DNA of 64,000 nucleotides. Source: Paramecium octaurelia. Its lineage: Eukaryota > Ciliophora > Oligohymenophorea > Peniculida > Parameciidae. Position 1 is the first letter of the stretch. Every line of letters begins with the position of its first letter. This document shows positions 1 through 12,440 of the stretch, one piece after another. The DNA lies in the NCBI GenBank assembly GCA_905182995.1, contig CAJJDP010000095.1, positions 248,001 through 312,000 of the forward strand, written 5' to 3'. The notes below the pieces were generated by a model, which saw only the letters and a program-made list of their open reading frames with translations, was not told where the DNA came from and did not search any database. A program made the translations under genes and the position numbers.

Positions 1-1812
1 ATAAGCAGTCATTAGAAGGATTACTCACCTTAGCATTGAGACAGACTCTAAATGACACATTGGTTAATTGGTTGCAATAGTAAGTATCACTATTCAAAAT
101 AGTCATGCACTAATTCAAGTAGTCATCCCATTTGCAGAGATCATTCACAATGTTATAACAATGATACTTGTTAATCATTCTGTTATTGCAATTAATTTGT
201 AATTTAGTCTAATAGCTACACTGGTAATTAATGGGATCAAACATAACTAAAATAGCATATATATATATATATTTACAATTATCTTTTTTAAAGTTGATAC
301 ACATATTCCTGTTCATTTTGTACACATAGGGCAGTGTATTAAACAAGTACTTCAATTCATAATCATTGAAAGTGATACATTGTTCATTATACCAAATGCA
401 CATTTGATCTGATTTCTAGACATTCAAGCAAACATATTTGTTGAATGCTTGTTGACATGTCAATGAAAATGCGTATGCCTCGCTCATCTAAAAACAATGG
501 CCATCTTACCAATCACAGTAATCTTACAAATATTTACAATAATAGATATCTAATCCTAATTGATTGCATCCATACAAAGGCATGCATGACAACAAGTCAT
601 TCTGTTCATTTTCATCAATGCCTGACCATAAACAGATCCCACTGGATAAACAATCAGGTTTCTTCCTCAGACCAAAACAAAAGTCTGAGCAATATTGTTT
701 ATTTATATCAAAATAACAGTATTTTATTTGTTCGCATCGATAATATGGTTCGAAATCACGTTGTAACATGCATTCTTGGTCCAAGTCTACTCTTGACTCC
801 CCTTCCAGACAGGTGAATTCTTGGGTTTTGTTTGGGATATAGCATTTCCTTGTTTTTGATTTGTAAATTGAACATAACGAATAGCTGAGTTATTTGCATT
901 AGATCTTATTGTCATCTATAAAGGAAGTAGTAGCCAATAGAGCTGGGGATACTTGTTGGCATCTGCCATTCAAGAATATAACATAATTGGTGTTTTTTTC
1001 GAGGTATTTGCAATAGAGATGATTGACTCCAAAAGTATCTTGAGACAGATTAATCAAAAGGTTGAAATCGTCGTCATCTCTAATGTCAATGGCATTGCAT
1101 CCCAGTCGATATCTGTTGGTTTCGGTCTAATACTTTTGCCCGAACACAAAGGGTTTGAAGATTTGATTTCTGGTATTGCTATTTTATAATAAACTTAAAT
1201 CTTAATCTATTTTTTATGCTGAATTCAATATATATTGATTCACTTCCCACTACAAATCAGGCTCGTAAGTCAACAATTCCCATAAGACTGTGTGATGGAT
1301 GACCAAATAGTTGGTTACATACTGACAAGCATTACTACTGTAATAGACCACATTGAAGTTCTCCTGGATTTTGTTGATATCTTGTCCAGTGACAGTCAGA
1401 CATTGGTTGTTCTCCCATTTACAAATGGAGTGTGGATTCTGTATTGCTAGACACCCGTATCTGTTTAGATTATCGGAGCATTGTTCACTCTCCAAATCCT
1501 TGATTTACTAACATCTTCCATCGAACTTGCCTTTTCATTAACACATTTTTAATACAGTATGCCACTTTAGCGATGCTGGATCCCAATTGGGATGTGCACC
1601 CTATTTTATTGATGTAGATATTGCATCCAATTAGGTAGTTGTCACTTTGCTTACATTATTCAAACACAAAATCCCACATGCCTAATCTGAATCACATACT
1701 TACAATAAACTTATTCACTTGAAATGCATTCCGAGTATGTTTGATGTTCTAAACATTTATCTATCAGACCAAGCGTACTTTAGCATAAAAATAATAAATA
1801 AACAATCATCAT
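1..1812 (-). CDS. Secreted cysteine-rich protein (3' part cut by window edge)
   Basis: The frame opens at 1812 with a hydrophobic leader (MMIVYLLFLCQSTLG) that looks like a signal peptide, followed by a long chain with regularly spaced Cys, often near aromatic residues (for example CKWENNQC and CMWDFVFEQC). It stays open to base 1, so the C-terminus is missing. Two introns restore frame: 1682..1703 (22 nt) and 1531..1555 (25 nt). The Cys spacing recalls the secreted or surface-exposed Cys-rich proteins common in ciliates, but I cannot name a family. Disulfide-rich extracellular folding is inferred. It is divergent from the gene at 1919, with only about 106 bp between their starts. Confidence 0.8.
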
Positions 1813-1918
1813 ATTATTATAATAATAATTATACAATAATCATTCCAATAATCATTGAATTCATTTGGATCTAAAAAATTGGCATGTATTCATTTACAAT
1901 TTAATATATCTAGAAACC

Positions 1919-3910
1919 ATGAACGAAGACGAATCCACTTCATTCCATCAATTGTCAGCAAATGACAGAGCATCCAATTTACAATACATGTAAACTTGGT
2001 TTCTCAATCAAAAATTAGCCATCACCAACACCGAATTGCTCACCACACAAATCTTCGATGATCTCAAAAAACAATGCGAATTACAAATCGAAATCCTCCA
2101 ATCCTCCCCAGAATTCCAAGAAACCAAACAATTGATACAGTCCTTCTATGCTCAAGCACACAGAATCAACTTGAAAATCAAAAAAAAAACAGAACCTCGT
2201 CCCCAATTCTAGGACAGAATCAAATACTAGAAAGTCAAAGAGGACGAAGAAGTCGAAAAAAACAGAGAAATATTGATAGAAGTCAAAAAGAAACTACTCT
2301 GCGTTATTAGAATATCCAAAGCCATTCCCTTCGTCATCAATTTCATCAAAACCTAAAATGTGAGGGACAAACAATACAAACTCACCTTAATGGTCGAAGA
2401 TGCCTTGCTAGACGGTATCAACTGGTATCTTATGCTCCACAACATCAAAGATTCCTAGTGGAATAAGGAATTGCCATAGGAATGCAAACTAAAGGAAATT
2501 CTCCACTAATTACTCACCATCATTTGGCAATAGAGACAGGACTTGAAGAACGAATTAAACGAAATCTTCTTTAGATTGAAAAAGACTCAACTTATCAAAT
2601 TGTTGGACAAGTAAGGGGAGTTATGTGAAAACAACGATGAATTCACACAATAATCTACCAAAATTTTAAAACAATTACAAGAATTTTGCAATGGACTTGA
2701 AACCATCAAACTATCACCCAATAAAGCAAATGGATTGTATTACTTATAAAGGATCTTACTATCATATTGTTGGGTCAAACAAATTGAACTATCAGAAATT
2801 CTTTATCACACCAGAATTGCAGGTAGACTAGATAAGTTAAAATAAGACAAGGATCACAGCAATGTCATTAGACTAAGATAGAAAATCACATTCTTAAGAT
2901 TCGTATATCGAATTCCTGCTGTGAAAGTGTGGTGTGAATAAAATCAGATCATCCCTTTTGAAATGCAATCAAATATCCCCCAATACCTTCAAGAAGAATA
3001 CGATCAATTCATGAGTGACAAAAGAGAAAAACTCTTCTCTGATACTAAAGAAGATTATTTCATAGAATCCCAATTGAAATTTCTGGTCAAGAACTTTCAC
3101 CTTTACAAAAATAAAATCAGAGTCATATTCAACGACTTAAGATTCATTTAGAATAAACAAGAAATCTATGAACTATATAAAGAGTATGTCTACGATGGTG
3201 ACATTGATAAGGTTTAGAATCTACAATTCTAAAAACAATAGAAGGATATCATTATCGCATGTTGCATACGAAATTTAGAAATCAAACTCTCAAATGAAGA
3301 TTTCACAAAGTCAGTTTTCCCTCTTGTTAAATTCAATTTCCTATTAAAAAAGGAGAAACACTTTCAATTCCAGTAATCCTCATATGATAAGTCTTATTAC
3401 TCCTTTTTAGCCAAGCCTTCCATTGTTAAGATATTTCTCATTGACATCTTGGCTCTAGAATAGCCATTTCCCTATATTTTTGAATTCATCTATTATGAAG
3501 ACGGGAAGTTACAGCAATCTATGAAAAGCACTACTCTCTAAGGCTAATTCTTTTATTGTCCCCAAGTGAGAGAACATTTATCCAAGCGATATCAATTTAA
3601 TATCAAGTTAATTGAAAATGAAAATAGAGTGACCTTTACTTATCTACCAACTATTCACTATGATTATGTTAAACCAGCTGCAACCGTTTTATGGGAAGAC
3701 ATACTATTATAAGACCTCAAACTCATTGAATTCCATAGACATTAACTAGTAGACGAAATCAATTTTATGGTTCACAGTCATCAATTCTAGACAATCAAAC
3801 AATAAATATAACAAGAATCAAAGTATTTTAGTGATCATCTCAAAATTATGAATGAGCTTGAAGTATTTTGTAATTTGAATTACAATGGTAAGAAGTTAAG
3901 ATGTATATGA
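1919..3910 (+). CDS. Unrecognised 663-residue protein
   Basis: A single uninterrupted ciliate-code frame runs from ATG 1919 to TGA 3908-3910, with many in-frame TAA/TAG codons read as Gln and no intron needed. The protein is rich in Lys, Gln, Leu and Ile, has no evident signal peptide or membrane segment, and looks mostly helical. I see no catalytic motif and do not recognise the family. The ATG follows closely on the divergent Cys-rich gene. Existence of the gene is well supported by the 2 kb frame; function is unknown. Confidence 0.8.
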
Positions 3911-4127
3911 TGAATCTAAAATTTATTTATTTAATTAACATATTATGATCTCTATACTTCTATTTTTCATTTACAAAGAAGAGATAGATTTAAATGAATT
4001 TCATAGAATTTATTTATATACAATAATAGTAGTATTCATGTAACAAATTATTAATATATAAAGGAATAATATAATGTCTATTTAGAATTTTATAATGATT
4101 ATTTAGTAAATTTGCATTAATTACATT

Positions 4128-4811
4128 TCAAGACAGTTAGAATTATTACTTAGTAATGAGTTCATTAAAAATATTTAGTAAGTCCATTTTAGGTATTTAG
4201 GGTTTGAGTCTCAAAATCATTTGAATCAAGATTTGATAATCAGATGCACTGTAGATTCCAAATTCTAAGATTGCTTATTGGATTTCATTCAACAAATCCT
4301 CGTATTCTATGTTAAAATCCTTGACTGTCAATTCTACTTGGTACCAAGGTCTAGAAAATATAGAGTAATTGACTCACATTTGATCATTCAATTTATTCAC
4401 TTTTATTTCATTAGCCTTGATTTTATACAACGATCCTAATTATATAGTGCTGAATGGAAAAATCTTTTGAGGAGATTTCAGATTTTTTTATCTTCTCAAA
4501 AGGGGTTCTTGAAATAGCAATTAGGTTTCATCACGAATATTTTTTGGACTCAATGATGTGATGCTCTCAGAAATAGTCTTGCGTCTAAACAAATAAGTTG
4601 GATAGAGCAAATAATCTTATTTTCTATTGACTCGCTTGCAATTCATAGGTTCAATACTTTGCTTAGGTGAATTTGGAAGTTTTCGTGGTGATATTAAAAT
4701 CTGAGGGATTTGCTACGATATTTCCTTTAACTATTATAAATGATTCCAAATCTGTTAGGATATCATGTTTCTACCACCCAAATTACGCGCATCTGGTGTA
4801 AATGGAGGCAT
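4128..4811 (-). CDS. Unrecognised 218-residue protein
   Basis: Minus-strand frame from ATG 4811 to TGA 4130-4128, with one 27-nt intron at 4351..4377 (GTGAGT...CTAG). The first half is basic and rich in Pro, Ser and Gln (MPPFTPDARNLGG, then several SP/PK pairs), suggesting a disordered region. The last ~75 residues look like an amphipathic helical segment. No domain recognised. It lies 167 bp downstream of another small minus-strand gene that starts at 5547; nothing else links the two. Confidence 0.7.
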
Positions 4812-4978
4812 TATTCACTTTGAAAAAGTTGTTAAATATAATATAAATTCATTTTATAATCAAAATCGCATCTCTAATTCCATTCACATCCTCAATAAAC
4901 ATTCAAATATCCCCCAATCATAATTGGTAATCTATACTGATAATACTATAAATATTAGTAAATTATTATTAATAATAA

Positions 4979-5547
4979 TCACACAAATAGTTTTTCAGTT
5001 TGTATGTTTTCCAAGAATTGTTTGAACTCCCGCATGTTTCTATTGGCTCCTTCCAATGTTTCTTTGATTTGATCCCACTTTTGGGACTTTTGGCTATTAT
5101 GAAATTTATTTGATTTGAATTGGGTTGGCTCAGTTTTCAATTTCGGAGTGAAATTCCTATTGGTTAGCATCCCTAATGGTTTTCTAGGGGACATAGGCTA
5201 TTGGATATTTATTTATTTGATTTTCTACCATATATGTTACGGCTTTTGGAATAAGATTGATCATATACGACATCAAATTTGTCCAATCGAGGTAATGGAC
5301 CATCCGGTGGGACACCTCTAAATGGCTTATCTAATTGTTGTTCTAGAGTCATTTCCAGAAGAACGCGTGCATATAGCAAAGAATTCTATTTCCAAATAAA
5401 ATTATGTGTTGGAGTTCTCACTTTATCCAACCATTACAATATTCTAATCTTCAGATGTTTTGCATTGATTTTCTAGCAACCATTGTATATTTTATTAATA
5501 GCTTCACTCAATTCTTGATCAAGGGTCTCTGCTCTTGGAGAATTCAT
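4979..5547 (-). CDS. Unrecognised 180-residue protein
   Basis: Minus-strand frame from ATG 5547 to TGA 4981-4979. One 26-nt intron at 5243..5268 joins the N-terminal exon (starting MNSPRAETLDQELSEAI) to the exon that contains MSPRKPLGM. The chain is hydrophilic with an acidic/helical N-terminus and a basic centre, and no membrane segment or known motif. Other GT/AG choices at this junction give the wrong frame, so the splice choice is fairly secure. Confidence 0.7.
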
Positions 5548-6707
5548 TAATTTAACGGATAATATATATATTATTAATTAGTTAATATTATATCTATTCA
5601 AAGTTAAGTTTTGAGTTACATAACCACTATTACTCAAGACATTCTAGACTCTATCGTTGACAGTAATAGTCCAACAGAATGCTAACAAACTATATTTATT
5701 CATTCCTCCTCTCTTTCTAAATTACAATTTATATTATCGTATTTACATAAAATCTAAATTTTTCAATTTGTATTCATCTGTTAGTCAACGAAACTGAAAT
5801 TAAATTTCAATTTACTTTTACCTTAAAAATTATTTGAATTAAGGATTAATTTGGTTTATTCGGTTTAATTTAGTAATTTTCTAAATACATTCCTTTATTC
5901 ATGTTTTATCCTATTTAAATATTTAGAATTTCAGAAATAATTAATAATTAGAATTCCAGATAAAACTATTCATAAATTTATAATATGGTTAGGTTGATTA
6001 ACCTTAATTTTAAAATAACTATTGCTTTTTTTTGAAACTTAACTATTTATAAAATGCTTAATTGTTACTTAGAATAATTTATAGAAAAAAAACATGATGT
6101 AATTTACAATTAAGGTGATTAAAATGTTGATCAATGTATGTAGAATTAAGAATGTAAACTATTGCTCAAAAGAAAATTCATTTTTCAATTGATTTATAAC
6201 CATTATCATAGATCTTGGCTTTTCAATTTGGTTTTGAGAAGAACATTCTAACTTAAAATTTCAATTCATAATAAAGTATAGAAAGGATTAATAAACTCAC
6301 TTCTCAAAACTGTTATATTCAAGGTTTCTATCCATAATAAAAATGTGTTCACATAAGGAAAATCCAATAGTTTAAGATGAAAACTGTTATTGATTGATAG
6401 ATTTATTAAAAGCTTTGACGATTTATAATAAAAGATGGTAGGATTGGAAGATGACTATTTTAATTGAATTTATATATAAATTCCATAATATACTTATTTC
6501 TAAAACGAACAGAAATGACAATTTACTTTTCTGGCTATCGGATCTAATATTAGATTGATTTAATCATCTAATTATAAAGTAACTGGAATCAGCAAACATG
6601 GATTTAATTGGTTTAAAAAGGATTAATAAATTAACTGAGATTATTCGGTGCATAAAAATATCTAATTGATAAATGGATATTAACATTGACTTTTTTATAT
6701 TAAATTT
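5548..6707. other. Long AT-rich intergenic region
   Basis: About 1.16 kb between the divergent minus-strand gene (start 5547) and the PKG-like gene (start 6708). I found no coding-like stretch, tRNA signature or splice-patterned ORF. It contains a perfect 11-bp inverted repeat (6231-6241 with 6300-6310). It presumably holds both promoters, but at more than 1 kb it is unusually long compared with the other gaps here. Confidence 0.5.
6231..6310. repeat. Perfect 11-bp inverted repeat with 58-nt loop
   Basis: The left arm gttttgagaag (6231-6241) is the exact reverse complement of the right arm cttctcaaaac (6300-6310). Neither end extends. It lies about 400 bp upstream of the PKG-like start in a gap with no gene. 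It could be a stem of a small RNA, an operator-like element or chance in AT-rich DNA. Confidence 0.4.
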
Positions 6708-9184
6708 ATGGATCAAAACAACTGGATATAAAAGTCTTCTGTTTAAGAATTTGGAATAGACAAGAGTGTTTAGCAGCAACAATAACAAGGATAACCGCCA
6801 GCCTCTTTGATTCGAAGAGTGTCTAAACGTAATGTTGCAATCAGGCCCACTCAGGAGACAGGAATGGCTCAAATATATGAAACATTTCACCCAGAACAAA
6901 AAGCATAGACCCTTGATGATATCAAATTCATCATAAAATGCTTCTAAAGTCATTTTGTATTTAGCTCAATGACTGATACATAATTGTAATACATTATGTT
7001 ATTCTTAGAACACAATTAGCACACAGTATGTTCTATTGCAAATTGCAAACAGGAGAAGCAATTATCAAATAAGGGGATGGAGCTAGCTCTTTCTTCATAA
7101 TTTAGAAGGGAAAAATAAATGTCTTGGTGGATAATGTACCACGTAAAGAATTGACAACCGGATTTGGGTTTGGTGAATTGGCATTATTATATAATGCACC
7201 AAGGTCAGCCACATGCATGGCAGTGGAAGAGTGCTATCTATGGGGAATTGACAGACACACTTTTAGAAAGAGCATAGAGACCATTATGAGGAGTGAGTAA
7301 GAGAAGAATAGAAAATATTTGGAGAGTGTTAAATTTTTTAGTATTTATATCAGATAAATAAATAGATTAATTAACAAGAGAGTAGAAGGATGCCGTAGCA
7401 GGAGTGCTCATATCCTAAAAATTTAATTAGGGAGAAATCATAGTGAATGAAGGAGATTAGGCTAGTTCATTTTACATCATAGTGGAGGGTTAATGCGGAG
7501 TTTTCAACAAGGATGGTTAATAAATAGCAGTTTTGAATCCAAGTGATTCTTTTGGGGAGTCAGCACTCAAGCATGAGAATTAGGTGAGAATGATGACCAT
7601 TAAATCCATCCAAAAAGATACGAAAGTGTTGGCATTGGGAAAAGATATGATCTAATAGATCTTAGGTGATTAAGTACAATCCATCATCTACAAAAATATA
7701 TGCAAATGGGCCTTGAATTCATCTAAGTTATTCAGCAAGACTCAATCTGCATATCAAGATAAATTGCTTGAAGGAGTGTAAATTAAGAAATTGCCTGCAA
7801 ATTCTAAAGTAATTACAAAGGGAGACAAAGTTGGACAACTAGTCATCCTTCTTGATGTTGATGCACTAGATGACACCAATGCTAAAGCTCTAAAGGGATC
7901 CATTCTAGTCGAAGATACATTACAAGATAAGCTCTAAGGCACTTCTCATGGCAAAACATACACAATTGAAGCCGAAGGACATGTCGCCATTATTGATTAT
8001 GAATCATTCAGAAAGGCACAAGGCAGCGTCGAGAAGATTTAATAAGGAAAGGCTTAGTAATCAGAAAAGGTAAATGCATATGAAGAGTAAATCAAAAGTC
8101 AACCATTCAAAAATTTAATATACCTTAATAAATTAGGTTCTGGTTAATTTGGTTCTGTGTACCTTTGCAAATTTAAGGAATTGGAGACTCTGTTTGCTCT
8201 CAAGTATGTTACAAGAGCACATGTGTAATAATTTGGAATTCAAAAACACATTTAATAGGAGAAGGCTGTCTTGGAATTGATGGATCATCCATTCATTCTT
8301 AAATTTTATAGATCCTACAAAGACAATGAAAATATCTATTTCTTGACTGAGTACATTCCAGGAATGGAGTTGTTCGATGCCATCAGAGTTATTGGTAATT
8401 TTATTGAAATTATGATAATATAGGATTATTGAGTAAGTATGATGCACAATTCTATGCTGCTCAAATGTTGTTGTAGATGGAATACTTGCATACATAACAC
8501 AACATTGTTTACAGAGATATCAAGCCAGAAAACATTATGGTGGATGATAAGGGATTCTTGAAGTTAATTGATATGGGCACAGCTAAGTCATTTAAGAATC
8601 AATGTAAGGATATTGTTCATAACCATTGTAGAATCATCGAAGACATTCACAATTATTGGAACACCTCATTACATGGCACCAGAAGTAATTTCAGGAAAAG
8701 GTTATGGCTACTTTGCAGATCTGTGGAGTGTGGGAGTTTGTGTTTACGAGTTCATTTGTGGTGGATTGCCATTTGGTGAAGAGGCAGAAGATCCCTTTGA
8801 AATCTACAAGGAAATCATCAAGAAACCTATCAGCTATCCTCATTTTATGTCTGATAAATCAGCCAAGCCTTTCATTGAATAATTGATGAATAAGATCCCT
8901 GAAGTGAGATTAGGAGGATCCTACACTACTTTGAAATCTCATGCTTGGTTCAAAGATTTTGATTGGGTAATCATTGATCTTTTAACCGTTTCTAGGAAAA
9001 GTTATTGACCAAATCACTGAAGGCTCCCTTAATGCCAGGAAAGGACAAGATTATGACTCCAGCCTAAATTCAGACTGCCTAACAACGTGGGGTCTAAGTC
9101 CATGATCAAATTTAAAAGGATACTTCTGGGTAGAAGAAGGTATTGGCTAGTGCAAAGGATGCAGAATGGGATAGTGTTTTTTGA
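6708..9184 (+). CDS. Cyclic-nucleotide-dependent protein kinase, PKG type (780 aa)
   Basis: Regulatory and catalytic halves are in one chain, as in cGMP-dependent kinases. The N-terminus is Gln-rich with a basic RRVS site (residues 36-39). Three cyclic-nucleotide-binding modules follow. The first has a good phosphate cassette ([14 protein letters not shown]); the second is weaker ([13 protein letters not shown]); the third is degenerate. The kinase domain begins near residue 460 (LGSGQFGSVY), with YRDIKPEN for the catalytic loop, GTPHYMAPE for activation, and DMG in place of DFG. Five introns: 6986..7008, 7341..7365, 8395..8423, 8604..8631, 8967..8995. The start was chosen because an in-frame TGA lies just upstream. 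A cyclic nucleotide phosphodiesterase follows 111 bp downstream on the same strand. cGMP rather than cAMP specificity is inferred from architecture. Confidence 0.93.
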
Positions 9185-9295
9185 TTAGGCTTTGATATTA
9201 TAATAATAGTACATATTCCTTTGGTAATCTTTTTATGTTTTTTATATCAGTTATGGGCATAGTTTCCATTATATTTTATAATATATTATAAAACT

Positions 9296-12130
9296 ATGTA
9301 AATCAGCCAGAACTTGAGGAGATGTATCACCTTTCACAAGGTGGTTTAATAGTTGTATGAGTAAGGAGAAATAAATTTTAAAGAAAAGAATAAACTTAAA
9401 ACTGAATTCAACACCAACAATGAAGACATATTGTATTTGATAGAGGGTATGAAATCAACTTAAATATGAAGACATGGAAAAGGAGGACTTCAAATAACAG
9501 TTAGTTGAATACATTAAATCTAAGCATTAATCTCTTAAAATACCCAATTCCCCTGGTCTTAGAAGAAAGTCACTACTATCTGAATCCAGTCCTACCATTG
9601 GTAGAAAGAGTGGCTTCTCCAAGGAAAGCAAAATCACAGAAGATGAATTGATTGACCATATTACTAAGCTTAGAGAAGCACTCTTTGAAGTTTACCAATC
9701 AAGATCGAGTGCCTTTACATTTTTAGTGTAGGATCATCTGAAATCGTTGAGTCAATTCATATCCAAAATATCTAGCAAAAGTCCTTAGGCTTCCCTCAAC
9801 TTACTCCAAGAATAGAATATTGCTGAAGAAATCGAATAATACTATAAATAATTGAAGAATCAATTTTTGAATACGCATTCCTTGTTAATTAACGATAACA
9901 TAGTCTCGGTTACATCCAAACTTGTGTAGAACTTATTGAATTGTGATGAATTCACCTTCATTAATCCTCAGTATGGAATATTCGATTCGACCAAAAATTC
10001 TTTCAATAATATTGAATCCGATGATTATTTGCAAGATTTAATATCTGTGACCACAAATGTCAATCTGCTCACTGAAAATCAATCGAAGCTCTCTCAAATG
10101 TTCTCTTAGTATAGCAGAACCTATACTCTAAGAATTTAGGATGAGTGTTTCTTCTATCATCAAAGATAGGTCAGAGATACACTTCTAAACTTGACATTAG
10201 AATACAAATGTCTCAATGAGGTTCAAATATTGAGTAAGTTAATATCCAAAGCAACCATTGAGGCAAGAGTTTAATTAATTAGCCCTATTTAAATTGGAAA
10301 TATGATAATTGATGTCGGAGTGGAATTCGTTAGATGTAGCAAATATCTATTTATTAATCAAATCGTTAATTTATTGCGTACCAAATACACTATTGAAAGA
10401 ACAGACGCTGAGAGTTAAGGATCGTTTGGGTCAGTTTCAAGTACCAATCTTTCTCCAACAAGCAAATAGGCCAAAATTACTAAAATATAATTTAAGGATA
10501 TATTGCCTATAGAAATTACTATTATTGGATTAAATCTAAATAAGAAAGATGACTTATAGATATATAAGACTATTACTAATCTTTATACCAAATACTTAAA
10601 GTTTATCGAGTTAAGTTACGATAGGATTATATTCTATAAATATTTTATCAAATCCAAAGATTCAATAATGTTAGAATTCGATAAGGAGGGCAAGTTGGCC
10701 TTTTTATCCAGACCAATACCTCCCTCTTTGAGTCGGGAATTTTAGTTAAGCTATTGTCCAAGAGGACATTATTATCAAATAATAAAGAATGAAATGTTGT
10801 TGAAGGTGATTGAACAACACTTGGAAAACAAATGGAATATTTAATGTACCGATCAATTGTATGAGATTTTTATGAAGGCCAGAAATAAGAAATTCAAGGG
10901 ATTTGCCATTATATTTTCGGAAGGATTCTTACAAACAAGGAGTTTGGAGACTGAAACCAAAAAGATTAAATTAAGATAGGAAGCCACGTAGTACTTATCG
11001 AATTTAGAATAAAACAATCCAGAAATAAAAGATACGATATTGTCCTTCTATATTCCATCATAGGTATAAGTGCCAGGAATCATCCACAAAAAGAAAAAGA
11101 GTATGATTAATGGGTTGATTGACACCATCCAAATAAATTTAATTGATGTCGAGAGTATTGAGAAAGAAGCCATTTGTATTGATTAGATAGACAGTTTTGA
11201 TTTCAATATATTCAAAATAGAAAACAATTCTATAGAGAAATAAAGAATAGTTTATTAGATATTGAATAGAAATAATTTTATTGAGATTTTTGAGATCGAT
11301 AAAACCAGATTATGTGAATTTTTGGGTGAATTGGAATATCGATACAATAAACGTAGGAACCCTTTTCACAACTATAATCACGGTGTTAATGTCATGCATA
11401 GTTGTCATGTTATCATGAATAAAATGATCAATTAACCACAATACAAGGTACTCTTTGATTAATTGACTAAACTATCATTAATATTGAGTGGATTGTGTCA
11501 TGATGTAGGACATACAGGAAGAACTAATATATTTGAAATCAACAATTTTTCTGAAAAAGCCATTAGATATCATGATAAGAATGTATTGGAATAATATCAT
11601 GCTGCTACAGCATTGAAATTGTTATTGAAAGAGAGAATGAATTTCTTAAAGAATGTAGACTTTAGACAATTCAGAGAAAAATTCATACAGAACATCATCT
11701 TCACTGATAAGTAGGAACATTTCAATTTACTCAAGTTCTTTGAAGCCAACAATGAGAAAGATATTAAAATTATAACTGGAATGATCATTCATACTTCGGA
11801 TTTTGCAGGGGCATCTGCAAAGTGGCCTATTTCTAAGTAATGGTCTTTGAGAGTGAATCAAGAGTTTTAAGCTCAATTTGAAGAAGAAGGAAGATTAGGA
11901 TTACCCTAATAACCATTTATGAAGGATTTATAGAAGGTATTTAAGTCATTCTGAATTAGATATCTGTTTTGTCGAAATCAGAAATAGGGTTCTATAAATT
12001 CTTTGTTCGCCCCTTGTACGTATCATTGTCTAAATTTATGGATCATTAATTATAGGATAGAATCGATAATATTGATGAAACCATTATCGAGTGGGATTCT
12101 CTCGCATCCTAAGAGAATCAACAACAATGA
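9296..12130 (+). CDS. Cyclic nucleotide phosphodiesterase (928 aa)
   Basis: The C-terminal ~270 residues form a class I PDE catalytic domain: HNYNHGVNV near residue 686, CHDVGHTGRTN near 726, the later metal-site Asp in HTSDFAG, and the WSLRVNQEF segment. These supply the His/His-Asp/Asp metal ligands that hydrolyse cyclic nucleotides. The ~650 residues before it are long, Gln/Ser-rich and partly helical, probably regulatory; I cannot assign GAF or PAS domains with confidence. Introns: 9447..9471 and 11937..11959. It sits directly behind the PKG-like kinase on the same strand, so synthesis-independent control of one messenger may be encoded side by side. Substrate preference (cGMP or cAMP) cannot be read from the sequence. 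Confidence 0.93.
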
Positions 12131-12440
12131 AATTGCTCATTTATTTTTGTATTAAATATATAAATGAGTAACGAAATTATTATAAATTAATTCTAAAGTA
12201 TTCTTACTTATTAGGAAATCTAACTTACTAAAGAGTAGATCAAAGAATTCTACGAATATATAGAATGAATTTATTATCACAAGACTATGAAAATTAAATC
12301 TGGGATATCACTGTAAAGATGAATCATATTATCTATATTTATGCTTTAAATTAATAAGACTGAATTATTATAATTAGTATAAATTTATTCAATATAATAT
12401 TTATGCAAATGATTATAGAATGAATATTATATGAAAATTA
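12131..12440. other. Convergent intergenic gap, nothing recognised
   Basis: 310 bp of AT-rich DNA between the 3' ends of the phosphodiesterase and the SHIPPO-repeat gene. No supported ORF or structured element was seen; presumably 3' UTRs and transcription ends. Confidence 0.5.

Noticed and set aside
445..816. 123-codon plus-strand ORF
   Set aside because: Antisense to the Cys-rich secreted protein, whose Cys pattern on the minus strand is clearly the coding signal.
6564..6953. 129-codon minus-strand ORF
   Set aside because: Antisense shadow of the N-terminal part of the PKG-like gene, whose plus-strand frame carries conserved motifs through the same bases.
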